Source: Eutreptiella sp. 'Long Island Sound 2002' (Eukaryota; Euglenozoa; Euglenophyceae; Eutreptiales; Eutreptiaceae). From it: DNA of 64,000 bases. Location: positions 83,514,482 to 83,578,481 of the forward strand of contig OZ038379.1 in assembly GCA_964036045.1 (NCBI GenBank), written 5' to 3'. Every line of letters begins with the position of its first letter. Within the stretch, counting starts at the first letter, position 1. The translations under genes and the position numbers were made by a program. This document shows positions 51,237-62,626 of this stretch, piece by piece. A model generated the notes under the pieces. That model had not been told where the DNA came from. It did not search any database and worked only from the letters and a program-made list of their open reading frames with translations.

Positions 51237-52211
51237 CTAACACGGGGCAAAGAAAAAAAGCAAGGTTTGAATATTGACATCAGGCCCGGAATTTTCAACA
51301 CATGGGCGCTTCGGGTCTTCCTCGACGGACGGTGACTCATCCGACTGGTTAGTAGCTCTTTCATCATGTGTCCTAACTCTACTAGAACCACCCAACAACT
51401 CTCCGTCCTGGCTCTCCCTTGAATCATCGCTATCTGAATTATCGTCATTACCTTCGGGCAACACCATCAATGCCATGTTGGACCCTTGTGACCGCAAACA
51501 TCGTCCAACATCCTGATGTTCTTCCATACCTCCCAAGAGACGAAGAGGAACGCCCACTACTGGTGGAACACGAACACAAGAACGGCCCTTGAACATGTCT
51601 AAAGAATGAACTAACCTACCCTCGTGCACAAACTGCAACACAACCATGTCAATTCGCGTCATATGAAAAACTTGTTGGCGCAACTCATGCATCTCACCGC
51701 ACACATCGCTCACCTTGATCTTTATCCATGGCCTAGAGCCATCAGACAACTTAACTTGCAAATGGACATAAGGGTTCTTTTGTTTTGGAACACGTACAAA
51801 CAGGGTTGCACTTTTGCTCTTGATTTGGTGGGAAAGGGAGGGAGCACAGCGTAACACACGTGGGAGAGGACATGGTAATGGTCCACGGGCGTTAGCGCGT
51901 CGTGCGTAAAATACATGCAAGGGATTCCCATTGTAACCGAGTTGATGAAATGTTCTTGAGTGACGACGAGTGAGCAAACCAAAGTGATAGGGCCCAAGAC
52001 TTCCAAGGGAACCTCTCGGTGTTGGGATGGAATGTCGCCTACCCTTTCGAACAATTGAAAACGAACGAACAATGGAAGATAAACGAAAAATGGAGAAAAC
52101 AACCGAAAAACAAGAAAGGGCGTCGAAGAGATGAGTTCCAAGGCCAAAATGAACAGAATGAGAATGTAGAAGGCCATAGGCGCATTCACGAATCTCCCTA
52201 AATGGTGACAA
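51237..52211 (-). pseudogene. Element D gag N-terminal part with possible ubiquitin-like fold
   Basis: A 324-residue frame starting (non-ATG) just below the primer-binding site. Residues about 148-228 read like a ubiquitin-like fold: YVHLQVKLSDG, WIKIKVSD, a helix HELRQQVF, then VVLQFVHEGRLV and a closing PLRLLGG (LLGG at 225-228). This is a visual resemblance only. The C-terminal part is acidic and Ser-rich (EGNDDNSDSDDSRESQDGE). The start codon is unclear and may lie further inside. Confidence 0.45.
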
Positions 52212-52223
52212 TTAGTGGAACCT

Positions 52224-52235
52224 CCTCTGCTACCA
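52224..52235 (-). other. Element D primer-binding site (initiator tRNA-Met)
   Basis: The minus strand reads TGGTAGCAGAGG, as in A and C, directly after an LTR end in CA. Confidence 0.88.
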
Positions 52236-53600
52236 TGTAACGCATATGGGCTCATTGTTTCTACAAATCTTACAATTTTACCCCGGAGAAATCTTCTCAT
52301 CAACAAAATAGTGAAACAACTGATGATCCACATAGTGCTCTTTGTAATCTTTGAAACCATTTTCATCACGACCATCACCAAAACCTCCTTGTTGTACTCG
52401 ACTATGTTGACCCTTTTGTTCTTCAACCACCACGGACTCATGATTTTTTAAACGGGTAGGGAGTTGCTCTAGAACAAGTCCAATCACCAAGATCCATTCC
52501 ATGATATCATGTGTCACGATTGCATGCAAGACATTCTCACCACACCCAATCAAGGCCAAGGCACCACTATACAGTTGAATGCAGGTCACCAAAGAAAAGG
52601 GGTTCAACTCGTCCCACATCACTCGAATGTTCTTTCCAAGCATCATAGTCAATATGGACAAGAGGGCGAACAAGGCATAGAAGATAGGGATGGATCTCGC
52701 ACTCCTCCATGTCCCAGTGGCCAGGTCAGTGCCGGGCTGAGCCCAGCCACCTCCTGAACCACTACCATGGTTAAGCGGCCCTCTGTTATGGGTTTTGGAC
52801 ATCGTCATGCCAAGTCAAATCCTGTGCACGGAACAATATAAACTGCATAAAATAAAGCGTTATCTCAATTGACAATATATCATGGCGAATATGGAACACA
52901 AAAGGAAAACAACAAAAGGCGTCTTTCAATTTAAGTATTCGTCAGAAGGAACGGTGATGTGGCGGGAATTGGATGACTGCAGAACCGCCAGCACACCACC
53001 ACGTATGCCCCAGACAGTTCACTAACATGGACAAGCGCATGAATGGCGGAGACAATATTCATTTTTGCGATGTACACTCATGTGTCTACTACTCGTCATG
53101 CATGTACAGGTTTGTTCATAATTATCCACATCAGGAGACACACAACCGATTCGAATTGCCCTCATAATTCTGCACATCGTGAGACAAACAAGCGATTCGA
53201 ATTGTTCCTGGTGGTATACATAACCGCCTTATCTACTCATCAAAAATAACCAATAATGACGATCATGAAAGGAAAACTATTTAAATTCGTCCATGAACCA
53301 CATCCACATTGCTGTTATAGCCTGTCATGGAGTCAACAACATACATTCAATGCACCATAAGTTCAATCAAGCACACCCATCCAAGCTCCGAATTGAAAGT
53401 TCACGACATCGGCTGGGGCATTCTTTTTTCGATCCATTCAGTCTTCAAAGCGTTCTATTTAGCGCTCTTTCTGCAATCTGTCCCTCCCAATTGTTTCTGA
53501 ACTCTTCAATATGTGGACTGTTCAAGTCGCGCACAATGTCCAGCAGCCCAGGGCTGACTGATGACAGAAACCTCGGATCATTCACCAAAGAGGGTCAGAT
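52236..53600 (-). repeat. Element D 5' LTR and unresolved flank
   Basis: AT-rich DNA beginning TGTAACG on the plus strand at 52236, i.e. ending CA in element orientation. A TATA-like run (TTTATAT on minus, about 52836-52842) could be the promoter. Without the second LTR the outer boundary cannot be placed; the composition changes near 53600. Frames in this stretch show no domain. Confidence 0.5.
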
Positions 53601-53619
53601 GATGATGGACTGGTGTGAT

Positions 53620-56154
53620 CTATGACCTCACGAGAAGCAATGGCCGCCGCCGGTGGGACACCTTGCCCACAGGCCACCCAGCAACCACAGGCGGAGACGT
53701 ATGCAACTGGAGGACCAGGGGACGAGCGGGCGGTCAACAGCCCCCCGGTACCGACATATGAAGAACAGACTGAGGGACCTGCCTACGACACCGACCTGCG
53801 AGAGCCCACAGCCGTCGAGCAACGTGTCCACCTCGATACAACCATGGACACAGCGCACTGAGGGAGGCAGGACGACCGGCCTTCCCGGACCCAGGAGATG
53901 GGGGATGTCCTGGCGTTGACCTTCGACGACCCCAAGCCGGCAGCTGGCCAGGTGCAGCCAACAAATGGGCGCCTCCGCCACGATGAGTCCTTCAACTCCT
54001 CCATGGCGTTCTGCCGGGACGAGCCCCCCGCCGTAGGGCCGACGCCCGCCTCTCCGCCCAGACGTGCGGTGCCACACAGGGAACTCACCGCCCCCGCGCT
54101 GTATCCGCCCCAGAATTCTGCCCGGCGCACCCTGGCCGCAAATATGCTTCTCTGGGGCCGATGACCGCAAACCGCACAGCCACCGCGGTGGACGATCACG
54201 CCCGCGGAGAGCCCACAGAGAGAACAGGCTGAAATCCGAGCGTACAGGGCACACCAACCGGTGAGACCACCAGCATCATCAGCGCGCCAGCCGCCCAGCC
54301 ACGCCCATGAATGGCACCATCTTTGGGAGAGGAGAACCTGGACTATGCATAGTCTGAGGAGGACGCCCAACGCCCCAGCACGGAGGCGGAGCGCGCAGCC
54401 GCCCTGGACCTGGATCTGTGGCTCCCCTTGATCTCCACCACGGAGCAACTCCAATGCGGTGGCTGCGGAAAGATATCCAATACATCGTGAACGGCACCTG
54501 AAACATGGCGGGCATCTTTGACCACTGCAGGGGGCGGCATTCCACATCTCCAACCATGGAGCACCCGAACTAGTGGTGCTCTTTGGCCACACGCCTTATG
54601 GCGCACATCTGACCCTACATCCCAGCCGACCTGGACCGCCTACACCGCCGCTGACACCACAGGGCGGCCCTTCACATCCGAGGGGCCCTGATGAGGCACC
54701 ACATCTTGACAATCGAGACCTTCCATCCCCGAGGGCAAGCCGCCCCAAGCAGGGCGACGGGACACCAGCGCCAATGGTCGCCGACGACCGAGGGACCCCC
54801 GAGAACAATAGCACGTACCAGCCCCTCACAGAACGGAGGAGCCCAGCCCCCCGCTATTGGCCCCCCGATACGGTCCACAGCAGAGCCCCCTCCGCCCGTT
54901 CGCTCACCGTCCGCCGGACCATGACGATCAGCACGTCCCGGGAATGGAGACCCGACAACAATCCCCCCAGAAGCCGGTACAATGCCAGGGGACCAGGCGG
55001 ACAACAGGCGCACGAAGCCAAAAACGCACGCCGCTGCCTACGGCGCGACGAGTGATCTTTTGTGATGATGCAAGCAGCAGCAGCAGCAGACCCAGCGGGG
55101 GACAGCCCGGCCAATGTCACACACGGCCAAACCCCAACGGCCCAAAAGGCCCAGAAAGGAACAGATGCAAATCCCCAGCATTTTCCTGCCGACCGAACAG
55201 GCGCGCCTGGCGGAGCTTGACGTGCACATTGCACCAACGAAGAGCGCTCCATCCTGCTCATCTGCTGCCCCCTCCGCTGCGCGACCGGGCAGCACTATAC
55301 CGAGGCCGCACGACCCCCCGGGAACGCCATGCGGAGACGCGCCAGCGGCCCTGACAACAGAGCAGGCACCACGCACTCCCCCTTGCAGTGGCCCCACCGC
55401 GACCCAAGGACCCCGGGAAGAGGGCCCACAGGCACCACGGGCGACATCGGCGCACACAACCAGGAAAGCGCATGGCTACGAGATGGTGCCCGGGACACCT
55501 GGCGAGATTGGAGCCCCACCAACCATGAGCAGACTAGCGGCGGCGAATTCACCACGCTGGCCGCAATGCAAGCACGGTGCTACGAACACGGTGCAGCACC
55601 AAAAAAAGCATGACCGAAGGCGCGGAGCAAGGCACCGACGAAGCGATGATAGAAAACCTGGAATCTGGGGAGCCTGAGGCCGCCTTGCCTCCTGCCACCA
55701 GTCTGAGCCAGACGCCCCCACAGCCTTTGCCGGGATGAGACAACAACGCCCCAGGGGCGGCTCCCTCACCTGGCACCCTCGCGGCTCAGGACACGGAAGC
55801 CATGACCCCCCCGCCCCCCAGGCTGCCACAGTCGAGAGACCCCCTTGGCTTGGAGGAGCTACGGAGGGCATACAATGTCCATCACAGCACGCCCCCGCAA
55901 GACCTAGTAGACACCCTCCTGGCGCACTTCCAGGGCATCCACCCCGACTGGCGCTTTGCTGTGACCTTCCTGCCACGTGGAGCTACTAACATCTGCGTGT
56001 GACAGCTCGGTGCACTCCTCTGCCCCGGGCAGCACACCAGAGACGACATCATGGAAGTCTGGATCTGCGGGTTCATCCACCACGAGCCGGACCAGGAGCA
56101 AATATGGGCCCGACACCTTGCCTTGGCACACACACTCATCGGCTGCCAACCGAG
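53620..56154 (+). other. Region F (left part): GC-rich decayed sequence
   Basis: GC-rich (C-rich on plus) with numerous short frames on both strands and frequent frame changes. The most protein-like piece is 55802-56154, with LEELRRAYNVHHSTPPQDLVDTLL and DWRFAVTFLPRG, then a stop and MEVWICGFIHHEPDQEQIW. It is cut at 56154 by element E and continues at 60995. No family assigned. Confidence 0.45.
56150..56154. repeat. Target site duplication CCGAG (left copy)
   Basis: Repeated at 60990-60994 on the other side of element E. Confidence 0.88.
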
Positions 56155-56915
56155 TGCAATAGGGTTGGCTTTCCCCCTTTGGACTACCCCCCACGGCATC
56201 GGTCCCAAGACCGATCCAAGCCCCCCACACACACAACATACCCTTGGGGTGGGATGCAGTAGATCCTAGGGGTGCTGAGATACTCTTTTTCTGGCCTGGT
56301 GCACGCGCGTCATAAATCGCGATCGGGCGTGAGCCTAATGAGTTTTTGTTTTCCAATTCTGATTTCTGTTGGTCTGAATCTACGGGATCCTGGATTTCTG
56401 TGGTTTTAGACCCATACAGTTTGATTGGTGCTCTTGGTTTGGTGTGAGGGGCTGATTTTGCCGTTCACACATGTTAGAGGTCTGACACACACGAATCTTT
56501 GTCGACGTAGCGTTGCTCGTGTTGTAGAGTACTCAATTGTGTCGCTTTGGTATTGGTAAAAAACTGAGTGTGTATTTGTTGTGCTCTTGTTTGTATGATT
56601 ACTTATCTTTTTCATTGATAAGTATAAGATGACATTATGTAAGGTTCAATGTTCGAATGTTATGTGATACTCTATGTGAGAGAACTTCAACAAGGATCAA
56701 GACCAAGTGTGGAAAGTGTCTTTGCTCGCCTTTGTCATTGTGCATTTACTTGCATTTATTTTGATTGAGGTTTGTGGTGTCCATCCATGTACCATGCGAA
56801 AAAAAAGACTTCCTTGGTCATTAGCAAGTTGGAACCTATGTATTTTGAGTTCGAAAATTTCAAAATATCATTGGGAGAAAGTTACTTGACTTGACCAACA
56901 TGGGAGATCCTTACA
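56155..56915 (+). repeat. Element E 5' LTR
   Basis: A 761-bp repeat of 60239-60989; the 10-bp length difference is a short duplicated ATTTACTTGC-like stretch near 56750. It begins TGCAAT and ends TTACA. Confidence 0.9.
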
Positions 56916-57539
56916 ATCTTATACTTATCTTATGCTGGAGATGGATGGAATTGACTTCTTGCTCTTTGCCAAGACAACATTGGTTTGGTGAAGGTTATCA
57001 CTCCTTCTTGCACTTCCCCCAATCCTTTCTTGGCGAAATGTTTAATTCGACCAAATTCTTGAAGGTCATCCACACCCTATTTGAAGGTCGCTCCACTCGA
57101 ATTTACATGAGTTCGAATTCATTTCAACCTCTATGACGACGACTTCTTGCTCTTTACCAAGACTACATGGGTGTGGTGAAGGTTATCACTCCACTTGTTC
57201 ATTTCTTGCACTTCCCCCAATTCATGGTGGGCGAACTATTTAATGCGAAAAAAATGATTTCCTGAACCCACACCCTATTCCGAGGTCGCTCGACACATTA
57301 TGCATCTTCCCCCAAGTGCTACATATGAGGTTGTTGAGTTCGAAAGAGTCATTTTCTTACACTCACACCCTATTTTGAGGTCGCTCGACTTGAATTTGCA
57401 TGAGTTCAAATTTTTTCCGACCTCTTTCTCACAAATTTTGATGCTTTTTGTTGGCCTATTTTTGCCTTTTTGGCAAGTTTGCATGTGTGCACATTGTGTG
57501 TGTACCCCCAAGTCACACACCAAGGTGTGTAGGCTTTGA

Positions 57540-58340
57540 AGAATTATGAAGTGTGTACACCCACCCTATTTAAGAGTCACTCGACTCAAATATGTTTGAG
57601 TTTGAATTTTTTCAGAATTTTATCGCATACTTTTTTGGGCTTTGTTTTGGCCATTTCTGACATATTTGGCCATTTTTGACACCTCTTCATGTGTCACTTC
57701 CTCCAAATTGTTTTGGGCTGGGAAACTAAGCTCAAATGAAATCGAGAAAGGGGCACACACCCCATTTCGAATATGCCCCACTCAAAAATGCATGATTTTG
57801 AATTTATTTCGAACTCAATTGTACATATCTTTGGGATTTGTTTGGGCCATTTTGACATTTTTGGCCATTTTTAGCATTTCCTCACGTGTCACTCCCCCCA
57901 AATAATTTTGGGATGGGAAACTAAGCGCGAAAGAAAATTCGACAAAGGGGCATACACCCTATTTCAAATACGCGCCACTCGAATATGCATGATTTCGAAT
58001 TTATTTCGAACTCCATTGTACATATTTTGACGCTTTGTTTTGGCCACTTTTGACATTTTTGGCCAATATCAACTCCTATTGATATGCTACACCCCCCAAT
58101 CTTTTTTGGACCGGTGCATCAAGCCAAAAAAAATTCGAAAAGGGATCATGCACCCTATTTCGAATGTGCTTGACACAATTATGCACATGGTTCGAATCCA
58201 TATGAGTGCATTGACCCATTTTTCTAATGATTGTTTTGGTCACTTTGTGGCACTTTTTGATCAATATTTGGGCCATAGTGACCAAATTAACATATCAAGG
58301 TATCCATTGCCCCTATTTTGCAGATGCTCGTCGCGATGAG
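57540..58340 (+). repeat. Tandem repeats of about 195 bp inside element E
   Basis: The phrase GGAAACTAAG (or its variant) recurs at 57721, 57916 and about 58112, with surrounding sequence (a TTTTGGCCATTTTTGACAT block and a CACACCCTATTTCGAA block) repeated in step. Weaker related units precede it from about 56950, including a duplicated GACTTCTTGCTCTTT at 56953 and 57141. Confidence 0.8.
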
Positions 58341-58496
58341 AATAGTGGTGAGGCTTGAAGAGATGCGAATGACCTTTGAATTTTGATTTTGGTGTTAATC
58401 TCACATGCTTTCTCCTTGCCCAGCCTACTCGCCGCAGACACTCTTTGTGATTTTTTCCTCAACCTACTACATGCTCAAGGACAGGTTTTTTTTTAT

Positions 58497-58696
58497 NNNN
58501 NNNNNNNNNNNNNNNNNNNNNNNNNNNNNNNNNNNNNNNNNNNNNNNNNNNNNNNNNNNNNNNNNNNNNNNNNNNNNNNNNNNNNNNNNNNNNNNNNNNN
58601 NNNNNNNNNNNNNNNNNNNNNNNNNNNNNNNNNNNNNNNNNNNNNNNNNNNNNNNNNNNNNNNNNNNNNNNNNNNNNNNNNNNNNNNNNNNNNNNN
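58497..58696. other. Assembly gap (200 N)
   Basis: Exactly 200 unknown bases, probably a gap of arbitrary size, inside element E. Confidence 1.
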
Positions 58697-60228
58697 ACTC
58701 TACTCTCCCCTCAGCACACACACAGACACATACTCACATACACGTGTGTTTGCCCCTCCTGATCTTCTTGTGAGATGTCATTTAAGCTTGATGGCCCTCT
58801 TCCTCTTTGCCTTCTCTGCATATGTCCAGCACCTAGCACGGGGCTTGGTGACTGCACGGCGCGTCCGGGGAACGCCCACAAGCTCCATTCTTACGGGGAC
58901 CGGTGCTAGATGGACCATTCCTGGTGTCCCCCCGTTGAAGCCGATCTACGGGCACCTGACGTGCTGTATATGCCGGTTACAGGTGGTCATTCACCCCTCC
59001 TACACGTGAGTTGTCTGTAGAACAGGGTCAGGGGATCCGCTGCACCTCGGCCGTGATGTGATGTGGAGCCGCCGACACACAAACAAATCAAGTCTCGGGT
59101 GTGTATTGAGCTTGTCTGGTTTGGTGTTTTCCTTCCCCCCTAACCCCCCATGTGTCCTACGCTCTTCTGCTTGGTCACATCAACACCAACGTGTATGGCT
59201 GTAGTTCCATACCGGCCCGGAGAGAGCCATGGCCCATCCTCACGGCCATAAAACATATGAGGTTATGTGAGTTGTTGTCTTTTGGGTCCTAAGGGCCCGG
59301 GATGGCAGGTGCGGGCCACGTGAGCTGTCTGTAGGAGCTAGGGAGCCCACTGCACTTCGGGCGTGAGCTGTACCCCTCCCCCGATGACGAGCGGTCAATA
59401 TTTTTTCCCCTCACTGGGTACCGCTGCAGCAGGCCCCCGCCAAGACCGCCAACGCCACCGTCTTAGGCGCAAGGGGCTCGCCGGAATGTGCTGTGGTGAG
59501 ACCTATGGCGAGATGCAGCGTGTAGGTGAGCAAGACCCCCCCGCCCAAACCTTGCTTGGTGTGCCGTTGAGCCGAGAGTGAGTCTTTCGGCCGGACCCCC
59601 CCCCCCCCATGGTATGCAACTGAAGGTGGTACTGCTGTGTGAGCTCTGTTTTTTGCCACGTCCTTTTTGGTTGCCGACGGGTAGTCAAGTGCGGCTACGA
59701 GGGCGATGGAGGTAGGGTTGAGTTGGGCCCCCATGTGTGACCTGCGGCAGATATCCCGCCAGGAGAAGGCCACGTGGTGTTCAGGTTCTGCGGGCCCATA
59801 ACAGCCCATATGTTCAGGTGCAGTGGTCGCTAAAGCCGTGAAGGCGTACTTTGGGTTGCACTGGGAGGGTGTGTAAGGAGGGTACACCTGCGGGTTGTGT
59901 TGCTGATTCCTGATTCTTGGCTTTTCTGGTGTTTCTGGCGCCTGGAGTGCTGAATTTCCGTCACTCTGGACTCCTGGGGTCCTGAATTCTGTGACTGTTT
60001 GCTTTTGTGCTTGCCTGATGGCGAAATGCTTGTCTTTTTGTCTGAAATCCTGCCCTGTAGGGACCCAAGTGGTGCCGAGGCACTTGCAGTCTTGAACCCG
60101 CCCCACCACACCGACAACCACGCCCATAAAGGGACACAGAACCCCCACACATCACTTTTTGTGGTCAGCCAATCCTATATCGTTCTGGTTTCAGCTCAAG
60201 CTTAGGGTTGCGCCCTAAGTTCGCTCTT
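58697..60228. other. Element E interior after the gap
   Basis: About 1.5 kb without recognised coding sequence on the plus strand. A 245-codon minus-strand frame (59411-60148) is antisense to the inferred element orientation and has no domain. A C-homopolymer lies near 59595. Confidence 0.6.
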
Positions 60229-60238
60229 GGGAGCGGAG
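60229..60238 (+). other. Element E polypurine tract
   Basis: GGGAGCGGAG directly before the TG that opens the right LTR. Confidence 0.65.
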
Positions 60239-60989
60239 TGCAATTGGGTTGGTTTTCCTTCTTTGGACTACCCCCCACGGCATCGGTCCCAAGACCGATC
60301 AAAGCTCCCCACACACACAACATACCCTTGGGGTGGGATGCAGTAGATCCTAGGGGTGCTGAGATACTCCTTTTCTGGCCTGGTGCACGCGCGTCATAAA
60401 TCGCGATCGGGCGTGAGCCTACTGAGTTTTTATTTTCCAAGTCTGATTTCTGTGGGTCTGAATTTACGGGATCCTGGATTTCTGTGGTTTTAGACCCATA
60501 AAATTTAATTGGTGCTCTCGGTTTGGTGTGAGGGGCTGATTTTGCCGTTTACACATGTTAGAGGTCCGACACACACGAGTCTTTGTCGCCGTAGCGTTGC
60601 TCGTGGTGTAGAGTACTCAATTGTGTCGCTTTGGTATTGGTAAAAAACTGAGTGTGTATTTGTTGTGCTCTTGTTTGTATGTTTACTTATCTATTTCATA
60701 GATAAGTATAAGATGACATTATGTAAGGTTCAATGTTCGAATGTTATGTGATACTCTATGTGAGAGAACTTCAACAAGGATCAAGACCAAGTGTGGAAAG
60801 TGTCTTTGCTCGCCTTTGTCATTGTGCATTTACTTTGATTGAGGTTTGTGGTGTCCATCCATGTACCATGCTAAGGAATAGACATCCTTGGTCATTGGCA
60901 AGTTGGAAGGTTTGGATTTTGAGTTCAGAATTTTCAAAATATCATTGAGAGAAAGTTATTTGACTTCACCAACATGAAAGATCATTACA
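60239..60989 (+). repeat. Element E 3' LTR
   Basis: A 751-bp partner of 56155-56915, with scattered substitutions that cluster near the end. Confidence 0.9.
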
Positions 60990-60994
60990 CCGAG
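60990..60994. repeat. Target site duplication CCGAG (right copy)
   Basis: Matches 56150-56154. Confidence 0.88.
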
Positions 60995-62450
60995 CCCGGC
61001 CTGCACCGAGCCCCGGGGGTCGAGAACGAGCAGCGCCACATATGAACGCCGATGCCCTCAACATCGCCCCGTACAACAGCCTAGCAGCCTTGGAAAGCTG
61101 TACCTCCTCAAAGAGGGGGTGTAACCTCCGGGCAACGATACGCGCACACGGCGGGACCAGAGGCACACGCGGAGCCACCGAGGCTTGGCACCCCAAGTAC
61201 CGTCGCCATGGTGGTATGAAAGGACGGCCACTACTACCAGGTGAGGATCACGCCGCAGCCGCTGGCGCGCCATTGGGACCTGGAGGCCGTTACCTCCATG
61301 CTCTCCAGGGGCATGCTCCTGCCAGATGGCCCCACCCCTCTGTCCCAAGACAAGCCCCCAAACCCCCTGAAAACCATCGTGTCCGGCAGGGCCGGCAGTT
61401 GGCACCCGGGGCATGCCCTCTATTGCCTCTGGCGATGGGCCGAGCGATGATGGCAGCACACCAGGGAGTGGTCGGCAACATGGACATTGCACCTAGATGG
61501 CTGGCAACATGCGGAGGTTATCCCACCCAACGACCGGGTGCGCCCCCCCACCACAGCGAACTGGTGCCCCACCCTCGCAATTGACCAGATCCGGGCGTTG
61601 GCGGCGGGACAGTTGTCGTCCGCCATCCGCACAGAGAAGGAAGCACCATTAGCACATGCAGCCCTCTTGAATGGGATCTTTAACGCCCTCCGTACCGCCC
61701 TCATCCGGCACCCGGGTAGCCCCGCAAAGCCTTGACCGATGACACGCTACGACCCGGAACCTGCCTCCTGCATGACATGCGGGTCATCAAGACAGCCACC
61801 ATGCAGCACTAACCGCCACGCGGCCCCCGCACCGCACCAGCGGCACACCGACAACACCACTGACCGAGCTGCCCATAAGGATCAGGCAACCAATTGGCAC
61901 CATTGGGGCCGCCTCAGAAGACCCCACCCCCCGCCAAGCACTGGGACCTGGAACGTTATGGCACAGCACGTGCCGGTGAGGTAAAGGCAGCGACCGGTCC
62001 CACGTTATATGAGCGGTGGCGTCCAGAGAGGACCCGGGCCGCACCAAGCGCGCCGGAAGTGCCGTGAACACCATGCAGGGCTGCGCACACCAGGCAATGC
62101 GCACAGGCACAGACGGGCCCCACTAACACCGCCGCGACGTGGTGAGGGACCAGACTATCTCGCAGCCCCGTCCTCAGGTGCACATCGGTATGTCGGCCTC
62201 CGCCTCGCAGCGGCAGTAACATTCGGGCTTCCTGAACAGGAACGGTGCTGTTTTGACTGGCTGGTGGTCACAGAGTTACTCAATGGGGTTGGTGCCAAGG
62301 AGGCATGACTGAGAGGACAGCACGAGCTTCCAAGCAAGGAGTCCCTGAGCGCAGGTGCAGTACTTGCACCGTGCATGAATCCACATCCAGTTCCCGTGCC
62401 CACGGGGCAACAGACACCACTCATTGGTGGGGCAGTCATGCTTCAGAGCC
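60995..62450 (+). pseudogene. Region F (right part): interrupted plus-strand frame
   Basis: From about 61241 to 62308 one plus frame is broken only by TGA (61448-61450), TGA (61733-61735) and TAA (61982-61984). It contains VRITPQPLARHWDLEAVTSML, TWTLHLDGWQHAEVIPPND, LAIDQIRALAAGQL and ERCCFDWLVVTELLNGV. It looks like an eroded coding region, continuous with 53620-56154 before element E inserted. No family could be assigned. A faint resemblance of the left part to Ulp1-like cysteine protease openings is too weak to annotate. Confidence 0.4.
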
Positions 62451-62626
62451 ATCGCGATTCAAATCTGAATTATGATATGGGCAGTGAGATGACACGGCTG
62501 TGTTAAGCCCCTGCTGAGGGAATGGGGTAGCAACCCCCCTACATCACAAGCATCTGTGATGAGAATGATCTTGCCCTTAGGGCGAGGTACCCCCAGGCAG
62601 TTGGTAGATGAAGACGTCATCTCCAA

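Larger units (their letters stand above)
46180..53600 (-). mobile_element. Element D: decayed, 3'-truncated Ty3/Gypsy copy
   Basis: Minus-strand element with 5' LTR from 52236 upward (outer edge not defined; 53600 is an upper guess), primer-binding site 52224-52235, a heavily frameshifted gag (about 48150-52211), protease (around 47700-47860) and RT that breaks off in the thumb at about 46180. RNase H, integrase and 3' LTR are missing. No methyltransferase-like domain is seen between protease and RT, unlike A, B and C. The oldest-looking gag-bearing element in the window. Confidence 0.8.
56155..60989 (+). mobile_element. Element E: LTR retrotransposon without gag or pol
   Basis: A 4.8-kb element bounded by 761-bp and 751-bp direct repeats (TG...CA) and a perfect 5-bp duplication CCGAG. 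A purine tract, GGGAGCGGAG, at 60229-60238 abuts the right repeat, giving plus orientation. The 3.3-kb interior has tandem repeats, a 200-base gap and no gag, protease, RT or integrase similarity. A minus-strand frame at 59411-60148 has no recognisable domain. It fits a non-autonomous large retrotransposon derivative that uses proteins of another element. No clear primer-binding site after 56915. Confidence 0.85.

Noticed and set aside
53620-56154. Ulp1-like (C48) cysteine protease
   Set aside because: Only one short segment resembles the opening of that family; no catalytic His-Asp-Cys set could be traced.
59411-60148. A 245-codon minus-strand gene
   Set aside because: Antisense to the inferred orientation of element E, no recognised domain, ends at mixed low-complexity sequence; kept only as a note.
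55904-60440. Two similar minus-strand frames beginning MENKNS
   Set aside because: Both lie over the starts of the element E LTRs and are antisense shadows of the repeat.
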